49,802 bases of DNA from Bacteroidales bacterium (lineage in GTDB: Bacteria; Bacteroidota; Bacteroidia; Bacteroidales; UBA932): contig JAFSUF010000030.1 of assembly GCA_017445425.1 (NCBI GenBank), positions 1 through 49,802 on the forward strand, given 5' to 3'. Made by a program: the position numbers and the translations under genes. Position 1 is the first letter of the stretch. Each line of letters opens with the position of its first letter. Shown piece by piece: positions 23,667 to 31,484 of this stretch. The notes below the pieces were generated by a model. That model was not told the DNA's origin. It saw nothing but the letters and a program-made list of their open reading frames with translations, and did not search any database.

Positions 23667-26616
23667 TATGATAAGGAGAATCGCCATTTCTGCAGCACTG
23701 CTGCTGGCTTCGCTCGCCGTGTGGGGGCAATTGCCCACCGGAGGGGTAAAGGGGGCCGTGGTCAGCCGTGCCGGGCGCGAACCCATAGAAGGGGCGTCTG
23801 TCTCCCTTATGAAGGGGGCTGAGAGAATAGCGTCCTGCACCACGGGGCGCGACGGAACGTTTTTGGTGGAGGAGCTCGAAAACGGCGTTTATTCCATGAT
23901 GATAGAGGCCGACGGCTTTGTCCGCTCCAATGTGAATGTAACAGTAGATGATGGCTTTATCAAGGATATGATGACCCTCTCCCTGCTGCCGGAGCAGGTG
24001 GTGGAAGAGGTAGATGATGCCAGCTACACCGAATTTGACATGGATGATTCCGGGTTCACAGACAACCCCACCATCCTGTACAACAGTAACGATGTTTTCA
24101 CTAACGTCGCGGGTTACGGCTTCAGCAACGTCCGTTTCAAAAACCGCGGTTATGAGAGTCAGACCCAGGATGTTTACCTGGCGGGTGTGCGGATGAACGA
24201 TGCCGTTACCGGATACTCCCCGTTCAGCCTCTGGAGCGGCCTGAACGAGGCTACCCGAAGCAAGGAATCCACCATCGGCATGGAGTCGGCGCAATATGGC
24301 ATCGGACATTTCAACGGGATGACCAATATCCTGGGCACACCCTCATCCGTCCGCCCCGGCTGGCGCTTCAGCTTTCTGACAAACAGCGCCCTCTACCGTG
24401 TCCGCCTGATGGCCAACTATGCCTCCGGGATGCTGGATAACGGCTTTGCCTATGCCGTGAACATCTCCCTTAGGGCCGGCGGCAACGACTGGATCAAGGG
24501 TGTCCATTACAACAACCTCTCTTACTATCTTGGCATAGAGAAGAAGTTCGGTGATGACAGCCGCCTGGCTCTCTTCACTTTTGCCAACACCGGCCACCGC
24601 GGGGTGCAGACAGCCTCGACACAGGAGGTTTACGACATGATGGGCGACAATATGTACAACTCCAACTGGGGCTATCAGGACGGAGTGTTGCGTAACGCCC
24701 GCGTCCGAAAGACGTTCGAGCCGGTCACCGTGCTCCGATATTCTGCATCGCCCTCCGACAAACTTGACCTGTCTGCTACGCTGCTGTACCGCTGCGGCTA
24801 CAACGGCTACACCGCCCTCGACTGGTACGATGCTCCCGACCCGCGCCCCGACTACTACCGCAACCTGCCCAGCTATTTCTATATGGACGATGATGATTAC
24901 AACCGTCTGAACGAAGAGAAGGCTGAGTGGGCATATGAGGCGTGGACCACCCATACCAAGGATTTTGCCAATTACCAGCACCTCAACTGGGACAGGATGT
25001 ACCGTGTCAACTACAACTCTGCCGACGGCCGCAGCAAATATGTGCAGGAGCAGAGGCATGTGGACCAGCGCGACCTCAACCTTGCAGTTTCTGCACAATG
25101 GTATGCGACGGAGAATTTCACCTTGAACTCTGGACTTGAAGGCAAGATAAACCGCACGGAACACTACAAGAAGATTGCCGATTTGCTTGGCGGCAGCTAT
25201 TTCCTCAATATAGACCAGTTCGCAGAGCGCGACTTTGCCAGCAACGAGGCGCTGACCCAGAACGACCTCGATTATTTCCTTTCCAACGGCCATGCGGAGA
25301 AGATAGTCAAGGGGGGCAAATACGGGTATGATTATTACGCGCATATCCGCAAGGCCCGCCTTTGGGCTAATGGAATATACACTCTGGGTGATTTTACCGC
25401 ATCTTTAGGCGCGACTGTCGGGTATGAAACATTCTGGAGGGAAGGCTTGGTGCGCAAAGGGCTCTTCGCCGGACTCGACGATGCCGGCAATGAGATTACC
25501 TATCAGGGCAAGACGCTCACTACATATGACTCCCAGGGGCGTCCCATCACCTCCAAGGGTCTCTCAGAGAAACCGGGCTTCCTGACATATTCCGGCAAGC
25601 TGGCTCTGGCATATATGCTGCATGGCGGGCACCGGTTCAGCCTCAACGCGGGCTATTTCAACGATGCCCCCACATTCAGCCAGTCGTTTGTCTCTCCCCG
25701 TACCAGGAACAGCCTGATACACAACCTCACCACCCAGAAGACCATGTCGGCTGACATCAACTACCAGTGGAGCGGAAACGGCTACAGCGTGCGTCTGACC
25801 GGTTTCTGGACCCAGATCAAGGACCAGACCGATCTGATGAGCGTCTATGATGACTCCCAGCAGTCGTTCGTCAACTTTGCCCTGACCGGGATAGATCAGC
25901 GGCACATGGGTGTGGAAATCGGCGCCAAGGTGCCGCTCCCCTTGCAGGGGCTCTCCCTCTCCGGCGTGCTCAGCCTGGGCGAATACATATACAACTCCGT
26001 GCCGCAGATGACCATGACCGTGGACAACAGCTCCGAGATAATATACGAGGACATGGATTTGAACTACTGGATGTCCAGCCCAATCTACCGGCGCGTAAAC
26101 TATAACGGCAGTAGCGTGATAGAGGTTGACGTAAACGGCGACGCCGTAATTGACAGATGGCAGAAGCACCACATCCCTTCGACTCCGTCTGTGGCCGGCG
26201 CCCTCGTGCTCAACTATCGCACCCGTTCCTACTGGTTCTTTGAGCTTAACGGCCAGTATTTTGCCAAGTCGTATCTGGACATGAATCCGCTATACCGCAC
26301 CATGGTGGCCTGCGGAGGCGCCGACGGTATCGCCACCCCGGAAGAGATAGAGTATATGGCCACCCAGGAGGAATTCAGCCCGGCGTTCCTGCTCAACGGC
26401 AGCGTGGGCAAATCGTGGTATATCAAGCGCAAATATAACTTTGGCTTCTCGCTGGATGTGCGCAATATGCTCAACAATCGTGATGTACGTACCGGAGGCT
26501 ACGAACAGAGCCGCCTGATATCCAGTGCAGGCAAGGACCGCTACTACAAATACAACAGCAAGTATTTCTATATGAGCGGAATGAGTTATATGTTGAACCT
26601 CTATTTCAGATTCTGA
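23659..26616 (+). CDS. TonB-dependent outer-membrane receptor of the nuclease operon
   Basis: 985 residues; signal peptide to ~residue 24 (LASLAVWGQ). The N-terminal carboxypeptidase-regulatory-like domain (~28-110) reads GGVKGAVVSRAGREPIEGASVSL...TTGRDGTFLVEEL. The plug and barrel follow, with FKNRGYESQTQDVYLAGVRMND, and the barrel closes YMLNLYFRF with a terminal Phe. It is not a SusC: there is no LKDASAAAIYG motif and no SusD gene. It would import a substrate across the outer membrane; flanking nuclease genes point to oligonucleotides, nucleosides or released phosphate. The start ATG overlaps the upstream stop in ATGAATAA; a second ATG at 23668 is an alternative. Confidence 0.9.
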   Translation: MNNMIRRIAISAALLLASLAVWGQLPTGGVKGAVVSRAGREPIEGASVSLMKGAERIASCTTGRDGTFLVEELENGVYSMMIEADGFVRSNVNVTVDDGFIKDMMTLSLLPEQVVEEVDDASYTEFDMDDSGFTDNPTILYNSNDVFTNVAGYGFSNVRFKNRGYESQTQDVYLAGVRMNDAVTGYSPFSLWSGLNEATRSKESTIGMESAQYGIGHFNGMTNILGTPSSVRPGWRFSFLTNSALYRVRLMANYASGMLDNGFAYAVNISLRAGGNDWIKGVHYNNLSYYLGIEKKFGDDSRLALFTFANTGHRGVQTASTQEVYDMMGDNMYNSNWGYQDGVLRNARVRKTFEPVTVLRYSASPSDKLDLSATLLYRCGYNGYTALDWYDAPDPRPDYYRNLPSYFYMDDDDYNRLNEEKAEWAYEAWTTHTKDFANYQHLNWDRMYRVNYNSADGRSKYVQEQRHVDQRDLNLAVSAQWYATENFTLNSGLEGKINRTEHYKKIADLLGGSYFLNIDQFAERDFASNEALTQNDLDYFLSNGHAEKIVKGGKYGYDYYAHIRKARLWANGIYTLGDFTASLGATVGYETFWREGLVRKGLFAGLDDAGNEITYQGKTLTTYDSQGRPITSKGLSEKPGFLTYSGKLALAYMLHGGHRFSLNAGYFNDAPTFSQSFVSPRTRNSLIHNLTTQKTMSADINYQWSGNGYSVRLTGFWTQIKDQTDLMSVYDDSQQSFVNFALTGIDQRHMGVEIGAKVPLPLQGLSLSGVLSLGEYIYNSVPQMTMTVDNSSEIIYEDMDLNYWMSSPIYRRVNYNGSSVIEVDVNGDAVIDRWQKHHIPSTPSVAGALVLNYRTRSYWFFELNGQYFAKSYLDMNPLYRTMVACGGADGIATPEEIEYMATQEEFSPAFLLNGSVGKSWYIKRKYNFGFSLDVRNMLNNRDVRTGGYEQSRLISSAGKDRYYKYNSKYFYMSGMSYMLNLYFRF

Positions 26617-26619
26617 TCC

Positions 26620-27714
26620 ATGAAAAAGATATTGTCAATAATCGCTCTTTCTGCCCTGATGGTCTCCTGCACCTCTCTCGTGGAGGAGTTCCAGCCTGTT
26701 TTTACGGCAAATTACCCGCAGCCGGCGGCGGATAAGAGCGTTGAGTTGGAGCCCAACATCACCATCGCCGCCCTCTGCGGCATGTACAAGACGGGTTCTC
26801 CCTGGAACATAGACCAGGATCTGATAATCGCCGGCAAGGTGACTACCACAGACAAGCCTGGCAACTTTTATAAATCGCTGTATATCCAGGACGAAACCGG
26901 CGGCATTGAGATCAAAATGGGGAAGAACGGCCTTTACAACTATTATCCAGAGGGGACAACGCTCTACGTACGCTGTTTTGGCCTGACGCTGGGCATGTAT
27001 GGTTACAAAAGTGGTAATTATGGCGGCCAGGGGATGGTACAGCTGGGGTTCGAGGACCCTTCCGGTTCTTACGAAACCTCATATCTGGAGTCATCGTACC
27101 TGATTGATTCGCATATTTTCGCGGGGCCGGCGGGCGATCCGGCGGAGCCTGCGGTAATAAGCGAGAGCGAACTCCCGTCGTCTTTCGACACCCAGAAGAG
27201 CAATCCTTACATAGGCCGTCTGGTGACCCTCAAGGGGCTTAAATATGCCAATCAGATATTCTGCCTTATTTACATCAACTCCAATAAGGACAAGACCATG
27301 TCGGCCAACCGCATCTTCCTTTCGGATGCGACGTGGGGCGTCACCACATGGGCAATGTCAGAGAGCAAGTTCAAGGAGTATCTGGATGCCGGCCTCTGGG
27401 ACGATGTCAAAATAGGCAACTCAGGGAACTATGCCTACGGCACGGTGGGTCATCCGGAAGACCCCGGTTTTGCCACAAGCAGGGCAGATATCCGTGCCAA
27501 CGCCTCTGCGTATTCCGTAAGCCAGTATTTCAAGATGGGTTCGCGCGAGATACAGCTTCGCACCAGCGGCTACTCCAAGTTTGGCGACTACGAAATCCCC
27601 AAGTCCGTGCTGGACGGCACGGCGACGGTGGATATGACCGGCATACTGACCATGTATCAGGGCTCAATCCAGTTCATCGTCAATTCTATTGACGACATCG
27701 TGGTACACGAATAG
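26620..27714 (+). CDS. DUF5689-like OB-fold surface lipoprotein
   Basis: 364 residues with lipoprotein signal MKKILSIIALSALMVSC (C17). The N-terminal half (~45-130) matches the DUF5689-type module seen beside Bacteroidota TBDTs: IDQDLIIAGKVTTTDKPGNFYKSLYIQDETGGIEIKMG, an OB-like barrel. The C-terminal half has IGRLVTLKGLKYA, RADIRANASAY, QLRTSGYSKFGD and ends VDMTGILTMYQGSIQFIVNSIDDI, resembling a second OB-like barrel. It occupies the SusD-like position 3 bases after the receptor gene and may act as its substrate-binding partner. Function is inferred from position; no ligand is known to me. Confidence 0.75.
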   Translation: MKKILSIIALSALMVSCTSLVEEFQPVFTANYPQPAADKSVELEPNITIAALCGMYKTGSPWNIDQDLIIAGKVTTTDKPGNFYKSLYIQDETGGIEIKMGKNGLYNYYPEGTTLYVRCFGLTLGMYGYKSGNYGGQGMVQLGFEDPSGSYETSYLESSYLIDSHIFAGPAGDPAEPAVISESELPSSFDTQKSNPYIGRLVTLKGLKYANQIFCLIYINSNKDKTMSANRIFLSDATWGVTTWAMSESKFKEYLDAGLWDDVKIGNSGNYAYGTVGHPEDPGFATSRADIRANASAYSVSQYFKMGSREIQLRTSGYSKFGDYEIPKSVLDGTATVDMTGILTMYQGSIQFIVNSIDDIVVHE

Positions 27715-27725
27715 GGGAGGGCGGA

Positions 27726-28331
27726 TTAACCTTCCTGGTTGAACACAACGGAATCGGAGTCTCCGTCGATTGTAAATTCGACGGAGATTTCTCTTGCCGC
27801 ACCGGTGGTGTTGGCAGGGATAAAGATGCGCACGGTCTCGTTGCCCGTAATACCAGAATCGGGCTTAACGGTAACGCCGGCAGTGTTGCATGTTGCCTTC
27901 CAGGGGCCGTTGGCGGCAACAATGGCCTCTGCCATACCACCCTCTGCGGGGATTGTTACGGCTTCTGCCGAGACAGATACGTGGGGCTTGTAACCCTGGG
28001 TGATATAAGCGGATTTACTGCTGTAACTGCTACTATTGCTGCGGCAATTTATCTGAATTTTTACACAGGTGGTTGTCCAGTTGTCGGTGGCAGGGACGGT
28101 AATTGTAATCATATCATCGCCGGCTCCGTTGGCTTTGGACACGGTAGCATTGCAGCCCTCTTCCAAGACCACCTTCCAGGGGAGGTCGGTCATAATCTTG
28201 AGATCCACGCTGCCGCCGGTATAGGGGACGCTGGACAGGCTGGGTGTGATTTGGATTGTGGGAGAAAACGTCTCCGAGCAAGCACAAATCAGGGGCAGGG
28301 CCGCAAGCAGTATCAAAAAGGCTTTTTTCAT
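27726..28331 (-). CDS. Tandem BACON-domain lipoprotein
   Basis: 201 residues from ATG 28331; a longer frame to 28625 lacks a signal peptide and crosses the divergent gene. Lipoprotein signal ends LICAC (C18). Two BACON-type beta-sandwiches follow, ~25-110 (SSVPYTGGSVDLKIMTDLPWKVVLEEG...SAYITQGY) and ~112-201 (VTIPAEGGMAEAIVAANGPWKATCNTAG...VVFNQEG). No enzyme domain. BACON modules usually tether or orient catalytic domains or bind mucin or glycan; alone, the role is unclear. It converges on the DUF5689-like gene (11-base gap) and diverges from another BACON gene. Confidence 0.8.
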   Translation of the reverse strand: MKKAFLILLAALPLICACSETFSPTIQITPSLSSVPYTGGSVDLKIMTDLPWKVVLEEGCNATVSKANGAGDDMITITVPATDNWTTTCVKIQINCRSNSSSYSSKSAYITQGYKPHVSVSAEAVTIPAEGGMAEAIVAANGPWKATCNTAGVTVKPDSGITGNETVRIFIPANTTGAAREISVEFTIDGDSDSVVFNQEG

Positions 28332-28339
28332 ATCTACCG

Positions 28340-28347
28340 CAAATATA
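28340..28347 (-). promoter_or_regulatory. -7 element TATATTTG for the tandem BACON gene
   Basis: Minus-strand TATATTTG, a perfect TAnnTTTG, 9 bases upstream of the ATG at 28331 and 12 bases from the divergent -7 element at 28360-28367. Confidence 0.5.
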
Positions 28348-28359
28348 TTAATTTTTGTG

Positions 28360-28367
28360 TAACTTTG
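28360..28367 (+). promoter_or_regulatory. -7 element TAACTTTG for the short BACON gene
   Basis: A perfect TAnnTTTG 19 bases upstream of the ATG at 28387. The two divergent core promoters sit so close that they must share regulatory space. Confidence 0.55.
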
Positions 28368-28386
28368 CTTTGTCAATCTTTTCGGG

Positions 28387-28797
28387 ATGAAAAAGTGGTT
28401 CTTATCTGCGTGTGAGGCGGTTGTCGCAGCTGCCGTGCTGGTGGCGGGCCTCTCTACGGCCTCTTGCGAGAAATATATCCTTCCGCATCTGGATTGCACC
28501 CTCGATACCATCTGGGCTCCCTTGGAGGGCGGTATATATCGCATCTCCATCTCCAGCAACGTCTCGTGGTCGTTTGATCTTCCGAGCATCCCTGCCTGGG
28601 CTTCTGTAGATGTCACTTTTGGCACGAGCGACTATGAGGAGGCTGTTTACCCCATCACGGTTGAGGTGCAGCCCAATGACGGGGATTCCGACCGCAACGG
28701 TTTATTGAAGTACACTTCGCAGACCCTGTCCCGCACCCTGGTAATCAGCCAGAAAGGTCCCTTAACCAGCCAGGATACTGAAACCACAGAGGAGTAA
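28387..28797 (+). CDS. Short single-BACON lipoprotein
   Basis: 136 residues. A probable lipoprotein signal ends LSTASC (C27) after a long hydrophobic stretch. One BACON-like domain (~40-125) is visible: LDTIWAPLEGGIYRISISSNVSWSFDLPSIPAWASVDV...LSRTLVISQKGP. The C-terminus is an acidic, Thr-rich tail (SQDTETTEE). No catalytic residues. It is divergent from the tandem BACON gene through a 55-base shared promoter region. Function unknown; the pairing next to the nuclease operon hints at accessory surface proteins for that system, but nothing in the sequence proves it. Confidence 0.75.
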   Translation: MKKWFLSACEAVVAAAVLVAGLSTASCEKYILPHLDCTLDTIWAPLEGGIYRISISSNVSWSFDLPSIPAWASVDVTFGTSDYEEAVYPITVEVQPNDGDSDRNGLLKYTSQTLSRTLVISQKGPLTSQDTETTEE

Positions 28798-28813
28798 CTC
28801 ATCATGAAAGAGA

Positions 28814-28839
28814 GTGACCAATAATCTCTTATTAGTCAC
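28814..28839. repeat. Hairpin GTGACCAATAA-TCTC-TTATTAGTCAC
   Basis: Eleven-bp inverted repeat with one mismatch (28814-28824 and 28829-28839), 17 bases after the short BACON gene stop. It has no T-run on the plus strand, so if it terminates the gene it is a weak terminator. Confidence 0.5.
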
Positions 28840-28862
28840 CCTCCAAAACTCGCGCCTATAAT

Positions 28863-28923
28863 GACCCCCCGGCAGCTGGCGCTGCCTGCCCCCCAGGGGG
28901 CTTTCGGGGTCGCTCGTGCGAGC
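28863..28923. other. Dense cluster of GC-rich inverted repeats, possible structured RNA
   Basis: An outer stem GACCCC/GGGGTC (28863-28868 with 28906-28911) encloses GGCAGC/GCTGCC (28871-28876 with 28881-28886) and GCCCCC/GGGGGC (28888-28893 with 28896-28901). GCTC-GTGC-GAGC (28912-28923) follows. It lies between the short BACON gene and the tRNA terminator. No open frame explains it. Confidence 0.4.
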
Positions 28924-28945
28924 CTCTGGCTACCCCATAAAGCCG

Positions 28946-28970
28946 AAAAGCAGCCATGAAGGCTGCTTTT
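28946..28970 (-). terminator. Terminator hairpin after tRNA-Gly
   Basis: Perfect 10-bp stem AAAAGCAGCC-(5 nt)-GGCTGCTTTT. Read on the minus strand it begins 9 bases after the tRNA 3' end and the second arm ends in TTTT. Confidence 0.7.
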
Positions 28971-28978
28971 CAACTTTG

Positions 28979-29051
<73 letters not shown>

Positions 29052-29167
29052 AAATGTTCTTTGAAAATTTGCGCTGATTTTGGCGGCGTCTCGGAAAAGA
29101 AAACGGGTTTTCTTTTCGCTCGGCTTGCACAAAATCTCCGCTAATCCAAAGAACTATTCCCGTCGAA

Positions 29168-29202
29168 CGGGACTGCAAATGTAGTAATAAAAATCAGTCC
29201 CG
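29168..29202. promoter_or_regulatory. tRNA-Gly promoter region: -7 element inside an inverted repeat
   Basis: Minus-strand TACATTTG (29176-29183), a perfect TAnnTTTG, lies in the loop of an 8-bp perfect inverted repeat CGGGACTG (29168-29175) / CAGTCCCG (29195-29202). It is about 125 bases upstream of the tRNA, just after the pheS stop. On the plus strand the repeat is followed by CAAATTTTTTT, so the same element could also stop plus-strand transcripts. Confidence 0.45.
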
Positions 29203-29211
29203 CAAATTTTT

Positions 29212-30240
29212 TTATACTACTGTGGCAAATTCCTGCAGGAAACGGACATCGTTCTCAAAGTATTCGCGCAGGTCTTTGACCTGCCACTTGAGCATTGCGA
29301 TGCGCTCTACGCCCATTCCGAAGGCGAAGCCGCTATATTCCTTGCTGTCTATGCCATTGGCTTCAAGCACGTTGGGGTCCACCATGCCGCAGCCCATAAT
29401 CTCCAGCCAGCCGGTCCCCTTGCAGATGTTGCAGCCCTTGCCTTTGCAGATGTTGCAGCTGACGTCAACCTCGGCACTGGGCTCGGTGAATGGGAAGTAG
29501 CTGGGGCGCAGACGGATCTGGGTGTCGGCACCGAACATCTCCTGTGCAAAGAGCAGTACGGCCTGCTTTAAATCAGCAAAAGAGACGTTCTTGTCTATGT
29601 ACAGACCCTCCACCTGGTGGAATATGCAGTGTGCGCGGGCGCTGATGGCCTCGTTGCGGAACACGCGCCCGGGGCATATCACACGGATGGGCAGCTGCCC
29701 CTTCTCCATGGTGCGCACCTGGATAGAAGAGGTGTGCGTGCGCAGCAGGATGTTGTTATCTGTCTGGTTATTGATGAAGAAGGTATCCTGCATATCGCGG
29801 GCAGGGTGCTCCGGAGGAAAATTAAGGGCGCCGAATACGTGCCAGTCGTCCTCCACCTCGGGTCCTTCTGCCACCGAATATCCGAACTTCTTGTAGATGG
29901 AGATAATCTCCTCGCGGGTTATGGAGATGGGGTGGCGTGCACCCAGCAGCATGGCGTCGCCCGGCATTGTAAGGTCCTCAGAAGAAGAGGAGCCCTCTGC
30001 CGACTCCAAGGCCTCGCGCAGGGAGTTGAGCCGTTGTATGGCCTCGTTCTTGAGTACATTGAGCCGCTGCCCGAACAGGCGTTTCTGCTCTGCGGGAACG
30101 GTGCGGAACTCTTCAAAGAGGCGGGTGATATCGCCCTTCTTGCCAAGCAGTTTGACCCTTATATCGTCTATCTCCTGTTCTGTCTGCGCCGAAAGCTCTT
30201 TAATGCGGGCAGACAATTCATCAATAATAGATTCGTTCAT
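29212..30240 (-). CDS. pheS: Phenylalanine--tRNA ligase alpha subunit
   Basis: 342 residues, normal for bacterial PheS. An N-terminal coiled-coil tRNA-binding arm (~1-85) precedes the class II catalytic core. Core motifs are ALNFPPEHPARDMQDTFFI (motif 1/2 region), LLRTHTSSIQVRTME, VFRNEAISARAHCIFHQVEGLYID (motif 2), YFPFTEPSAEVDV and the motif 3 glycine-rich helix AFGMGVERIAMLKW. An insertion CNICKGKGCNICKGTGW gives four cysteines and may bind zinc, a feature seen in some Bacteroidota PheS. pheT is not adjacent. A -7 element lies 23 bases upstream of the ATG, so it is probably monocistronic. Confidence 0.97.
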   Translation of the reverse strand: MNESIIDELSARIKELSAQTEQEIDDIRVKLLGKKGDITRLFEEFRTVPAEQKRLFGQRLNVLKNEAIQRLNSLREALESAEGSSSSEDLTMPGDAMLLGARHPISITREEIISIYKKFGYSVAEGPEVEDDWHVFGALNFPPEHPARDMQDTFFINNQTDNNILLRTHTSSIQVRTMEKGQLPIRVICPGRVFRNEAISARAHCIFHQVEGLYIDKNVSFADLKQAVLLFAQEMFGADTQIRLRPSYFPFTEPSAEVDVSCNICKGKGCNICKGTGWLEIMGCGMVDPNVLEANGIDSKEYSGFAFGMGVERIAMLKWQVKDLREYFENDVRFLQEFATVV

Positions 30241-30262
30241 TAGCGCTTAAAATATGAGACCG

Positions 30263-30270
30263 CAAAGATA
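30263..30270 (-). promoter_or_regulatory. -7 element TATCTTTG for pheS
   Basis: Minus-strand perfect TAnnTTTG in the 37-base gap between the guanylyltransferase stop and the pheS ATG, implying a leader of roughly 15-20 bases. No space exists for a T-box leader. Confidence 0.6.
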
Positions 30271-30277
30271 ATCTTTT

Positions 30278-31375
30278 TTAGAGATATTCTCCTTTGTCAA
30301 GGGCCGTTAAATCAACCAATATCTCTTTTACGGCTTCGTCTCTCCTGGGGCAGACCATCAGGGCGTTGTCGCTGTCCACCACCATGAAATTGTCAAGGCC
30401 CTTCACCACCACAAGCTTGTTGTCATCCTTGCTTATCACCACATTGCCGTGAGAGTTGCCGATTATGGCGTTGGCGTGGACCAGGTTTCCCTCCTCATCC
30501 TTGCCTTTGGCGTAGTCGTAAATAGACTCCCATGTACCCAGGTCGCTCCAGCCGAAGTCGGCGGGGAACACCCATGCCTTGCGGGTTTTTTCCATCACTC
30601 CGTAGTCTATCGATATGGACGGCGAGTTATTGTAGCTGTTCTGTACGAAATCCCTCTCCGCCGCCGTGTTGTAAACGTTCTGCCCCTTGGGGTTGAAGAG
30701 GTCGGTCATCTCCGGCAGGAAACGCTCCATCTCCCCTTTGATTGTTTGCAGGTTGCAGATAAAGATACCGGCGTTCCAGAGAAACTCTCCACTCTCAAAA
30801 AATACTGTGGCCAGGTCAATGTCAGGCTTCTCTGTGAAGGTTTTTACTTGGTAGCCCCGCTTGGCTGTGTCACCTGTATGGGCATCCTTGTTAAACTGGA
30901 TGTATCCGAAATTGGTATTGGGGAAGGTCGGCTTGATGCCTATGGTGAATATCTGGTTGTGGGTGGAGGCATATTCCAACACCACCGACATTGTCTCCAC
31001 AAAGTTGAACTCGTCGGTTATGATATGGTCGCTCGGAGTCACCATTATGGTCGCTTCGGGATCCTTGCTGAACAGCTTGTAAGTGGCGTATGCAATACAG
31101 GGGGCAGTGTTGCGCTTGAAAGGCTCGTAAAGGATGTTCTCGCGAGGGATGCCTTCTGCCTGGCTCTCCACCACTTCCCGATACTTCTCGCTGGTGACAA
31201 TCAGGATGTTCTCGCGTGGTACGATGCGTGCGCAGCGGTTGATGGTCATCTGCATAAGCGACTGCCCGGTGCCGAGAATATCTATGAATTGTTTGGGCAT
31301 CGAGTTGCGGGAAAGGGGCCAGAGACGGCTCCCAACCCCGCCGGCCATAATAACACAGTATTTGTTGCTGTTCAT
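30278..31375 (-). CDS. manC: Mannose-1-phosphate guanylyltransferase
   Basis: 365 residues from ATG 31375; the longer frame adds a 17-residue tail overlapping the promoter. The nucleotidyltransferase signature MAGGVGSRLWPLSRNSMPKQF (split here at G-S) is near the N-terminus, followed by NILIVTSEKY, MVTPSDHII, FTEKPDIDLA, FLWNAGIFI and SIDYGVMEK. It converts mannose-1-phosphate and GTP to GDP-mannose for surface glycan and glycoprotein synthesis. The phosphomannose isomerase domain of bifunctional ManC proteins is absent, so this is the single-domain form. It lies upstream of pheS on the same strand, but each has its own -7 element. Confidence 0.94.
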   Translation of the reverse strand: MNSNKYCVIMAGGVGSRLWPLSRNSMPKQFIDILGTGQSLMQMTINRCARIVPRENILIVTSEKYREVVESQAEGIPRENILYEPFKRNTAPCIAYATYKLFSKDPEATIMVTPSDHIITDEFNFVETMSVVLEYASTHNQIFTIGIKPTFPNTNFGYIQFNKDAHTGDTAKRGYQVKTFTEKPDIDLATVFFESGEFLWNAGIFICNLQTIKGEMERFLPEMTDLFNPKGQNVYNTAAERDFVQNSYNNSPSISIDYGVMEKTRKAWVFPADFGWSDLGTWESIYDYAKGKDEEGNLVHANAIIGNSHGNVVISKDDNKLVVVKGLDNFMVVDSDNALMVCPRRDEAVKEILVDLTALDKGEYL

Positions 31376-31395
31376 ATCAGAAAAGGTGTATTTAT

Positions 31396-31403
31396 CAAAG
31401 ATA
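31396..31403 (-). promoter_or_regulatory. -7 element TATCTTTG for the guanylyltransferase gene
   Basis: Minus-strand perfect TAnnTTTG starting 21 bases upstream of the ATG at 31375, directly beyond the terminator of the upstream receptor operon. Confidence 0.6.
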
Positions 31404-31424
31404 ATAATAAACCGTGAAGACTGC

Positions 31425-31462
31425 AAAAAAGAAGCCGGAACCTTTCTCGGGGCTCCGGCTTC
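31425..31462 (-). terminator. Rho-independent terminator of the Oar-like receptor/OB-lipoprotein operon
   Basis: A 12-bp GC-rich stem with one mismatch (31431-31442 with 31451-31462) is followed on the minus strand by TTTTTTGC. It starts 22 bases after the lipoprotein stop codon. Confidence 0.85.
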
Positions 31463-31484
31463 CTGTAATAATTATAGAAGTAGG

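Noticed and set aside
30241-30277. Possible T-box or attenuator leader for pheS
   Set aside because: The gap is 37 bases and is filled by a -7 element and a short leader.
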